A stretch of 5,632 nucleotides of DNA, taken from NCBI GenBank assembly GCA_021791015.1, contig JAJYFH010000048.1, positions 1 through 5,632 of the forward strand, in the 5' to 3' direction. Of this stretch, positions 1 to 4,621 are shown in pieces (the first letter of the stretch is position 1; each line of letters begins with the position of its first letter). The translations under genes were made by a program, and so were the position numbers. The notes under the pieces are model-generated. The model was not told where the DNA came from and searched no databases. It was given only the letters and a program-made list of their open reading frames with translations. The DNA comes from a bacterium (lineage in GTDB: Bacteria; Patescibacteriota; CPR2; UBA1875; JAJYID01).

Positions 1-185
1 GCCTCGCTCATTGACCCAGCATTTGAAAATGTACTGTCAGGAATAATATAACTGTTATTCAATGCTGCCTCTGCCGGTTTGCCTTGAAAAAAGAAAAGCC
101 CTCCCATAAATAAAGCAAGGAGTGCCAGGGAATAGCGCAATAATTTTCGGTGTTTAAAACTTTGTTTGTGTTTTCGGTCTTCCAT
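1..185 (-). CDS. Secreted protein of unknown function, N-terminal fragment (runs off left edge)
   Basis: The start codon ATG is at 185-183 on the minus strand and the frame stays open to the window edge, giving 61 complete residues. Seen: a basic n-region (residues 3-17, rich in Lys/Arg/His), a hydrophobic core at about 18-33 (LALLALFMGGLFFF), and a likely signal peptidase I site around residues 38-41 (AEAA). The mature part opens with NNSYIIPDSTFSNAGSMSE. From memory, similar openings (hydrophobic-I-D/S-x-x-F...SMS...) begin exported proteins of Patescibacteria and Actinobacteria in which the next residues read IQxFL, sometimes followed by a lysozyme-like domain; this is recall, not a search. 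The catalytic or binding part lies outside the window, so function cannot be named. No strong Shine-Dalgarno precedes the ATG, but a good promoter lies just upstream (205-233), implying a leader of about 13 nt. Export is well supported; family membership is tentative. Confidence 0.72.
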   Translation of the reverse strand, partial: MEDRKHKQSFKHRKLLRYSLALLALFMGGLFFFQGKPAEAALNNSYIIPDSTFSNAGSMSE

Positions 186-204
186 AAATTGGTTGAGCTT
201 AACT

Positions 205-233
205 AACATAAATCATGATAATCTTAAAGTCAA
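205..233 (-). promoter_or_regulatory. Sigma70-type promoter for the secreted-protein gene at 1-185
   Basis: On the minus strand a -35 hexamer TTGACT (233-228) is separated by exactly 17 nt from a -10 hexamer TATGTT (210-205). The predicted transcription start is near 198, about 13 nt before the ATG at 185. Spacing is ideal; the -10 matches consensus at four of six positions. Confidence 0.6.
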
Positions 234-289
234 GTTTGGACAAGCATAAATGAGATGGTGGATTTTGTATGGCTCTCTGTTGCGATAAG

Positions 290-301
290 TGTGGTAAAAT
301 G
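290..301 (+). promoter_or_regulatory. Extended -10 promoter for the glycosyltransferase gene at 332
   Basis: The string TGTGG-TAAAAT-G (hexamer 295-300) has an extended -10 TG element. Transcription would start near 307, leaving a leader of about 25 nt that holds a weak ribosome site AGG at 324-326, five nt before the ATG. No good -35 hexamer lies at 16-18 nt spacing, so the upstream TGTG probably carries recognition. The same pattern recurs at 2399-2410 and 4536-4547 on the minus strand. Confidence 0.5.
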
Positions 302-331
302 ATACATTCAAGACGCATAATTTAGGTTTGT

Positions 332-1345
332 ATGAAAAAAGTTGCAATCATAATAGTGAACTATAATGGCAAGAAATACCTCCGTGGTTGTCTTGCCTCA
401 CTTAAAAATCAAAGTTTCAAGGACTTTGACATTTTTTTAATTGACAACTGTTCAAGCGACGATTCTTTAAAAGACATTAAGGATACCGAGGTAAAACTAA
501 TAAAAAATAAAAAGAATTATGGCTTTGCCGAAGGCAACAACATCGGAATGCGCCAAGCCATTAAAGAAGGCTACCAATACATTGCTTTGGTAAATTTTGA
601 CACCGAAACCGACGAAAAGTGGCTAGAAAAACTCGTTGAAAGAATCGAGACAGACTCCGGTATCGGCGCAGTGCAATCAAAGGTTCTGCTTGCAGGCTCA
701 AAGCTTATAAACACAACCGGAGGACATCTGCATTTTTTAGGGTTTAGCTATTGCAGAGATTACAAAATGCCAGACACATTCAAAAATGTCGATGATATCT
801 GCGCCGCCAGCGGTGCCTCAGTCCTCTTTCGATCAGAAGCATTGAAGAAAATAGGCCTTTTCGACAAAACATTCTTTATGTATCTAGAAGATACTGACAT
901 TTCTTGGCGCCTTAAGGAGGCCGGATACAAACTGATTTTTGAGCCAAATTCAGTTATCTACCACAAATATGCATTTTCTAAAAATAAAGACAAGTTTTAT
1001 CATTCTGAGAAAAATCGAATAATTTTTATACTCAAAAACTATGAACTAAAAACTATACTTTTACTGCTTCCGGCGTTTCTTTTTACTGAGATATTGATGA
1101 TTCTTTATGCCGCTTTTGACGGATGGTTCACCCAGAAAATCAAAGGATATATATTTGTGATAAGGCACTTCGGAGAGATCATGGCTTCTAGGCAAAGGGT
1201 ACAAAAAATCAGGAGAGTGCGGGACAAAGAACTAAAGGGTTATTTCTCATATAAGCTTGCCTTTGATGAAGTGAGCAATCCCCTCTTTGTCCCCCTTAAT
1301 CTATTTTTCAGATTTTATTGGTTTTTGGTTCGAAGTTTTATCTGA
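332..1345 (+). CDS. GT2 family glycosyltransferase, rhamnosyltransferase-like, with hydrophobic C-terminal part
   Basis: A 337-residue GT-A fold enzyme expected to transfer a sugar from a nucleotide sugar to a growing surface glycan at the inner face of the membrane. Motifs: IVNYNG at 8-13 (nucleotide-binding strand), LIDNCSSDDS at 36-45 with Asp38, NYGFAEGNNIG at 62-72, the metal-binding region LVNFDTET at 86-93 with Asp90, ASGAS at 159-163, and the acceptor/catalytic-base region MYLEDTDISWRL at 183-194 with Glu186-Asp187, followed by IYHK with His211. Residues 224-237 (HSEKNRIIFILKNY) match the usual extension of WbbL-like rhamnosyltransferases. A hydrophobic stretch at 241-262 and a Phe/Trp-rich end suggest membrane association. 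Oddity: the metal motif reads NFD where most relatives have NND or NPD; the aspartate is kept. The 3' end overlaps the convergent DUF2304 gene by 45 nt. Family is secure; sugar donor and acceptor cannot be told from sequence. Confidence 0.93.
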   Translation: MKKVAIIIVNYNGKKYLRGCLASLKNQSFKDFDIFLIDNCSSDDSLKDIKDTEVKLIKNKKNYGFAEGNNIGMRQAIKEGYQYIALVNFDTETDEKWLEKLVERIETDSGIGAVQSKVLLAGSKLINTTGGHLHFLGFSYCRDYKMPDTFKNVDDICAASGASVLFRSEALKKIGLFDKTFFMYLEDTDISWRLKEAGYKLIFEPNSVIYHKYAFSKNKDKFYHSEKNRIIFILKNYELKTILLLLPAFLFTEILMILYAAFDGWFTQKIKGYIFVIRHFGEIMASRQRVQKIRRVRDKELKGYFSYKLAFDEVSNPLFVPLNLFFRFYWFLVRSFI

Positions 1346-1684
1346 CTCCAGTTTTCTGATCCGGTTCTCAAGAGATGCTTGCTCCTGAATGAGTGCAATG
1401 ATTCTGGTTGAGTGGTGAGACACAACGACAGATAGCATTAGTGTTATTATAAGCAGGAACATTAAACCGGCAATAAATCCAAGCGACGGCGGGTAATAGA
1501 CGCCAAACATTCTGGAAAATTGCTCAAGCAATCCTGGCCATATGGAAAGGACTACTAACACTATGGGCACCAGCAGCCATATTAAAGAATATTTTTCTCG
1601 CAGATGCTTTCTGCGAACAAGGTCTATAACAACAACAAAAAGCAGAAGACTAAAAAGCAGCATCAATCCCTTTATTTCCGACAT
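1301..1684 (-). CDS. DUF2304 family small membrane protein
   Basis: A 127-residue protein with three predicted membrane helices at about 5-22, 33-50 and 67-89, then a short charged, coiled-coil-like tail (92-115, ALIQEQASLENRIRKLES) and a polar, lysine-rich end. The signature VRRKHLREKYSLIWL (23-37), the Pro after the second helix (SIWPGLLEQFSRMFGVYYPPS) and overall length match DUF2304 as I remember it, in which R(R/K)xLrekYxllWl is the hallmark. The molecular role of this family is not established. Its genes commonly sit beside DPM-type glycosyltransferases, and here the start codon overlaps the stop of such a gene (TGATG, sharing the A at 1684), so the two are almost certainly co-translated; an SD-like AAGGGG (1696-1691) lies six nt upstream inside that gene. 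I infer a membrane partner or anchor for the transferase or its lipid-linked product. The last 45 nt overlap the convergent glycosyltransferase gene. Confidence 0.88.
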   Translation of the reverse strand: MSEIKGLMLLFSLLLFVVVIDLVRRKHLREKYSLIWLLVPIVLVVLSIWPGLLEQFSRMFGVYYPPSLGFIAGLMFLLIITLMLSVVVSHHSTRIIALIQEQASLENRIRKLESDKTSNQKPIKSEK

Positions 1685-2388
1685 CAGATTCCCCTTATCT
1701 TACTTATTAAAAGCGAATATATAACCTTTATCATATAATATGCCGATTTGAAAGAAGTAATCGAAGATTTCCCGTGTTCCCTATGCACCATCTCAGCCGG
1801 AATTTCTTTGAATTTTAAGCCGGCATTGTCCAGATAGACCAAAACTTCCGGCTCCGGATAGTCCGAGGGGTAATATTCTGCAAACTTTTTAATTATTTTT
1901 TTATTTGCGATTCTGAAACCGGATGTAGCATCCGTCACCTTCTGATGAATCAAAATTTTAATCAAAAACTCAAAAATAATAATACCTAGCCTGCGCAGAA
2001 AGGATTGCTCATAATTCGTCTTCTCCAAAAAACGGGATCCGATAACCATATCGGCCTTTTCCTTTTCAATCTCTTTGATCAGTTTGGCAGCTTCTGCCGG
2101 ATCATGCTGACCATCTCCGTCAGTCTGCATGGCATAATCGTAACCGTTCTCGTATGCATACTTGTAGCCTGTTTGCATAGCACCGCCAATGCCAAGATTT
2201 ATCGGTAGATTTATGAGATTGACACCAGGAATCGCAGCCACAATCTCACCCGTTCTATCCGTAGAGCAATCATTTACCACTAGAATGTCAGCCATAGGCA
2301 AATGTTTTTTGATGCTGTCTGTGACCTTCTCTATCGCCCCTTCCTCATTGTAGGCAGGGATAATAATTAAAAGCTTTTTGTTCTTCAT
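1684..2388 (-). CDS. DPM-type GT2 glycosyltransferase (polyprenyl-phosphate sugar synthase-like)
   Basis: A 234-residue cytosolic-face enzyme of the dolichol-phosphate mannose/glucose synthase-like group, expected to move a sugar from a nucleotide donor to a polyprenyl phosphate. Motifs: IIIPAYNEE at 8-16, VVNDCSTDRT at 37-46 with Asp40, INLGIGGAMQTGYKYA at 63-78, the metal-binding TDGDGQHDP at 89-97 (Asp90, Asp92), VIGSRF at 115-120, DATSGFR at 153-159, EPEVLVYL at 179-186, and REHGKSS at 203-209. There are no C-terminal membrane helices, so membrane contact may come from the DUF2304 protein encoded directly downstream. Start choice: an in-frame GTG at 2409 would add seven residues, but it has no ribosome site and lies inside the predicted promoter (-10 at 2405-2400), whereas ATG at 2388 puts the family-typical KLLIIIPAYNEE right at the N-terminus. 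The specific sugar and carrier cannot be read from sequence; DPM-like assignment is secure. Confidence 0.9.
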   Translation of the reverse strand: MKNKKLLIIIPAYNEEGAIEKVTDSIKKHLPMADILVVNDCSTDRTGEIVAAIPGVNLINLPINLGIGGAMQTGYKYAYENGYDYAMQTDGDGQHDPAEAAKLIKEIEKEKADMVIGSRFLEKTNYEQSFLRRLGIIIFEFLIKILIHQKVTDATSGFRIANKKIIKKFAEYYPSDYPEPEVLVYLDNAGLKFKEIPAEMVHREHGKSSITSFKSAYYMIKVIYSLLISKIRGI

Positions 2389-2398
2389 AAGGTAGCCC

Positions 2399-2410
2399 CA
2401 TTTTAGCACA
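2399..2410 (-). promoter_or_regulatory. Extended -10 promoter for the DPM-type transferase/DUF2304 operon
   Basis: On the minus strand TGTGC-TAAAAT-G occupies 2410-2399, with the hexamer at 2405-2400. The upstream -35 position (TGTAAA, 2428-2423) is poor. Transcription would start near 2393, leaving only about five nt before the ATG at 2388, so translation would be nearly leaderless. The site argues against the alternative GTG start at 2409, which would be untranscribed from this promoter. Confidence 0.5.
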
Positions 2411-2603
2411 AGACAATGAGGCTTTACAGAGTAACCTCGCGCATACTGTCATTCGAACGTTGCTCACTGCCAAAGTACAACTCATGAGGAAGCCACGTCT
2501 GACGTGGCGGGAATCAAGTCAATGAAAAGAGTTCTTCGGCTCGCTGCTAGCACAGTATCGGTCGCAGCAACAAGAGTGCTGGGGGTACTTTACAGGTATA
2601 AAA
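2411..2603. other. Non-coding spacer between the CHAP gene end and the transferase promoter
   Basis: About 190 nt separate the CHAP protein stop (2604) from the promoter of the next minus-strand operon. No reading frame in it resembles a protein I recognise. It contains the palindrome at 2492-2508 and a weaker imperfect stem (TCGCTGC at 2541-2547 with GCAGCAA at 2564-2570). No T-tract follows either stem on either strand, so no classical intrinsic terminator is visible, and I see no tRNA or known small RNA. Confidence 0.5.
2492..2508. repeat. 17-bp near-perfect palindrome (REP-like inverted repeat)
   Basis: GCCACGTC and GACGTGGC form eight complementary bases around a single central T at 2500; as RNA this would be a seven-bp stem with a three-nt CTG loop. 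It is followed by GGGAATC and preceded by GGAA, giving GGAA-stem-GGGAATC. It sits about 100 nt past the CHAP stop codon. Lack of a T-run argues against an intrinsic terminator; a dispersed REP-like element, or a hairpin stabilising the CHAP transcript's 3' end, are possible. Confidence 0.55.
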
Positions 2604-4511
2604 TTATGGAAAACTATGGCTTGCTTTGTTGGCATCCTCAGCTGTTGCCTTTAGGCTGGAGCGGAAATTGTGCACATTTGGCGGAACCGTAAAATGCAGG
2701 GTTATTTCCGCCTTGGCTCCTGGTTCCAAATCACCGACCGTATAAGGCAGCGGGTCAAAAATAACGACGCCATTGGTTCCAACAGCATCAGTTATCTTTG
2801 CGTTATATGCAGGGTTATTTCCGCTATTTATTAAGGTATATGTCACGGATAATTTACGTGCCTGATAATCCGCTTGGCTTGCCCAAAAAGCATGCCCGCA
2901 TTTTAGGGTTAGGGATATATCAATATTGCCAACCGGTATGCTCGCCAAGGAATCAATCTTACGCACATCACTCGGGTAATAGAAATCACCGTCCGGCGCA
3001 ATAGTATCAAAACTCGGCACATACCACCTTGTGCCATTTCTCATTACCCACAGATCGTTTGATCCATCCTCTTGCAAAAGAACATCATCGTAGGTGTCCG
3101 GCCAGTTGACATCGGGAATATTTCTTCCAATTGGAATCAAATTTAACCAATCATCGGGTGGAGTATAAACTAGGCCCCAGTTATAATGTCTTTGGTTGAA
3201 GGTTTCTGCGTTTGGAATGCCCCTACGCTTTCCGCGTTCAATTACAAAAATTACACCTATTTTATTTCTAAATAAGTCCCCTTCATTATAAATTGGCGGA
3301 CCAATCACGATAGAATTAATTTCTTCATCGGATACTATCCTTATATCCGAAGGATAATAAAAGTCTCCATCTTCATCGGTTTGGTCCATGCTTGAGAGTA
3401 AGTGTCGTTGTCCATTTTTCATTACAAAGACAGCATTTGTAGAACCTTTAAGCAAAACATCATCATGGGTGTCATTCCATAACACATCAGGCATCATTCG
3501 CCCTATAGGAATCATGTCAACCCATACTGCGGGAGGGGTGTAAATTACATGCCCACTATACCCTCTGGCATTAAATGTGTCCGGATTAGGAATACCCCTG
3601 CGCTTATTTCTTTCAATAACATAAACTGTGCCCAACCTAACAAATAAATCCCCGTTATTATAAATGGGAACACCAATCGGGTAAGTGCTCAATTCCGTGT
3701 CTGAAATTTCTCTTATATCGGATGGATAATAGAAATCACCATCGGCATCAAACTGATCCATATTAGAGATTAGGTGTAGCTGTCCATTTTTCATTACAAA
3801 GACAGCCGGTGTCGAGCCTTTTAGCAACACGTTTTCGTGATTATTCGGCCACCAAATATCAGGAACTTGCCTTCCAAAAGCAAAACTATTTAACACAGAA
3901 TCATCAACCACTTTTACATCTCCCCCATATCTCGAGTTTAGGCGCAAGAGAGTATCCGTATTTGGTATCCAGCGCTTTTTGCCGCGCTCAACAAAAAATA
4001 TGCCGGCGCCAGACCCCTTTATACGGTCATAATCATGTATATCGCTGGCAGTTATCGCCGTTGACCCTTTGGGATAAATGAAATTAATCCCGCTTTGCCA
4101 AGTCACCCAGCGAGTGTCTTTTTGGTGATAATAGGACCAATTGTATTCGGAAACTAAAAATTGCCCGTTTGCTCCTGTTTGTTCCACATAAGCAACATGC
4201 CCCTTGTCTCTTGCTCCACCGATCCATTTATCCCAGACGGCAACCGCTCCTGTCTTTGGCGTCGTGCCGGTTGGAAATCCGCTGTGCTGAGCCATCCAAA
4301 TCCATTGATACGCATCTCCGTCCAGACCAAAATCAGAGCCTTTCGGCAAGGGGCCATTTGCTTGCGGCCATCTCTCCCAAGCCCACCACACACATTCTCC
4401 GGGAATGGTTGAGGGGTTCGGTGAATAAGCTTTCGCAAAAGAAAAAACTCCCGCAAAATACGTGGCGCAAAATACGAGTAAAATAATAATGCCCTTTAAT
4501 TTATTAGGCAC
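2604..4511 (-). CDS. Secreted CHAP-domain protein with three ~125-residue tandem repeats and C-terminal DUF11/CARDB-like domain
   Basis: A 635-residue exported protein, probably a peptidoglycan amidase or endopeptidase acting outside the membrane. Order of parts: signal peptide 1-28 (basic start, hydrophobic 8-25, AKA cleavage site); CHAP domain about 35-147 with the expected catalytic set Cys40 (GECVWWAW), His105 (GHVAYVE) and Glu122/Asn124 (VSEYNW), ending in the usual INFIYP; three tandem repeats at about 164-288, 289-413 and 414-530; then a beta-rich domain at about 531-635 (VTYTLINSGNNPAYNAKITDAVG, GDLEPGAKAEITLHFTVP in part) resembling DUF11/CARDB cell-surface modules. The start is GTG at 4511, preceded by AGGAGGG (4521-4515); no in-frame ATG lies nearby. 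No sortase motif, lipobox or C-terminal membrane helix is seen, so release or non-covalent wall binding is inferred. The gene has its own promoter and no co-directional close neighbour. The CHAP call is strong; repeat function is unknown. Confidence 0.92.
   Translation of the reverse strand: MPNKLKGIIILLVFCATYFAGVFSFAKAYSPNPSTIPGECVWWAWERWPQANGPLPKGSDFGLDGDAYQWIWMAQHSGFPTGTTPKTGAVAVWDKWIGGARDKGHVAYVEQTGANGQFLVSEYNWSYYHQKDTRWVTWQSGINFIYPKGSTAITASDIHDYDRIKGSGAGIFFVERGKKRWIPNTDTLLRLNSRYGGDVKVVDDSVLNSFAFGRQVPDIWWPNNHENVLLKGSTPAVFVMKNGQLHLISNMDQFDADGDFYYPSDIREISDTELSTYPIGVPIYNNGDLFVRLGTVYVIERNKRRGIPNPDTFNARGYSGHVIYTPPAVWVDMIPIGRMMPDVLWNDTHDDVLLKGSTNAVFVMKNGQRHLLSSMDQTDEDGDFYYPSDIRIVSDEEINSIVIGPPIYNEGDLFRNKIGVIFVIERGKRRGIPNAETFNQRHYNWGLVYTPPDDWLNLIPIGRNIPDVNWPDTYDDVLLQEDGSNDLWVMRNGTRWYVPSFDTIAPDGDFYYPSDVRKIDSLASIPVGNIDISLTLKCGHAFWASQADYQARKLSVTYTLINSGNNPAYNAKITDAVGTNGVVIFDPLPYTVGDLEPGAKAEITLHFTVPPNVHNFRSSLKATAEDANKASHSFP
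2922..4022 (-). repeat. Three in-frame tandem repeats within the CHAP protein gene
   Basis: Each unit of about 125 residues has two halves. The first carries a V-x-E-R-x-K-(K/R)-R-(W/G)-I-P-N core (Glu175, Glu300, Glu425, exactly 125 apart). The second carries (V/L)-(F/W)-V-M-(K/R)-N-G (Met240, Met364, Met490) followed by DGDFYYPSD (from 257, 381 and 507). Unit DNA spans approximately 4022-3648, 3647-3273 and 3272-2922. The third unit is the most divergent: its second half reads RWYVPS where units one and two read HLIS/HLLS. A 26-nt stretch is identical between units one and two (3781-3806 and 3409-3434). Confidence 0.88.
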
Positions 4512-4514
4512 CTA

Positions 4515-4521
4515 CCCTCCT
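4515..4521 (-). promoter_or_regulatory. Strong Shine-Dalgarno that fixes the GTG start of the CHAP gene
   Basis: Minus-strand AGGAGGG lies three nt (four nt counted from AGGAGG) before the GTG at 4511. It is the best ribosome site in the window and supports this non-ATG start. Confidence 0.75.
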
Positions 4522-4535
4522 GCTCTAACGCTTTC

Positions 4536-4567
4536 CATCATATCACAAAGTACTTATGCTTAGTCAA
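4536..4567 (-). promoter_or_regulatory. Promoter for the CHAP protein gene
   Basis: Minus strand: -35 TTGACT at 4567-4562 and extended -10 TGTGA-TATGAT-G at 4547-4536 (hexamer 4542-4537). The 19-nt spacer is longer than the ideal 17, which the TG extension may offset. Transcription would start near 4530, giving a leader of about 19 nt that holds the Shine-Dalgarno. Confidence 0.55.
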
Positions 4568-4584
4568 TATTTTTCTTTGCCTAG

Positions 4585-4613
4585 TTGTAAAAAAATGCCT
4601 TTTCCGCTATGCT
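4585..4613 (+). promoter_or_regulatory. Promoter for the glycosyltransferase gene at 4622
   Basis: Plus strand: TTGTAA (4585-4590), exactly 17 nt, then TATGCT (4608-4613). Transcription would start near 4620, two nt before the ATG at 4622, so the message would be leaderless or nearly so. This position also disfavours the upstream in-frame ATGs at 4556 and 4595. Confidence 0.5.
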
Positions 4614-4621
4614 TTGCTGGT

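Noticed and set aside
2389..2409. GTG start at 2409 for the DPM-type transferase
   Set aside because: It overlaps the extended -10 element and lacks a Shine-Dalgarno; the ATG at 2388 places the family N-terminus correctly. Not fully excluded.
2440..2480. tRNA-like T-arm (GTTCGAAT on the minus strand)
   Set aside because: The bases flanking the would-be loop do not pair and no acceptor, D or anticodon stems can be built around it.
2492..2520. Intrinsic terminator for the CHAP transcript
   Set aside because: The stem is good but no run of T follows on the minus strand (TTCCTCATGAG), so it does not meet the usual criterion.
2541..2603. Frameshifted continuation of the CHAP protein past its stop at 2604
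   Set aside because: Minus-strand frames read beyond the stop give short, cysteine-rich or stop-interrupted peptides without resemblance to a beta-sandwich end, so the stop looks genuine.
2504..2692. Plus-strand open frame of 62 codons
   Set aside because: It runs across the palindrome and into the 3' end of the CHAP gene on the other strand, has no ribosome site, and its product resembles no protein family.
2922..4022. CRISPR-like array
   Set aside because: The repeats are long, degenerate, in frame with a period of about 375 nt and protein-coding; no short repeat-spacer pattern exists.
4154..4486. Several open frames of 83-105 codons on both strands
   Set aside because: They are shadows of the CHAP domain coding sequence, which has a signal peptide, catalytic residues and a strong Shine-Dalgarno.
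4556..4621. Upstream in-frame ATG start (4556) for the second rhamnosyltransferase-like gene
   Set aside because: The 22 added residues lack any family motif, sit on top of the predicted -35 and -10, and have no ribosome site; MKTSIIVLTFNG from 4622 is the usual beginning.
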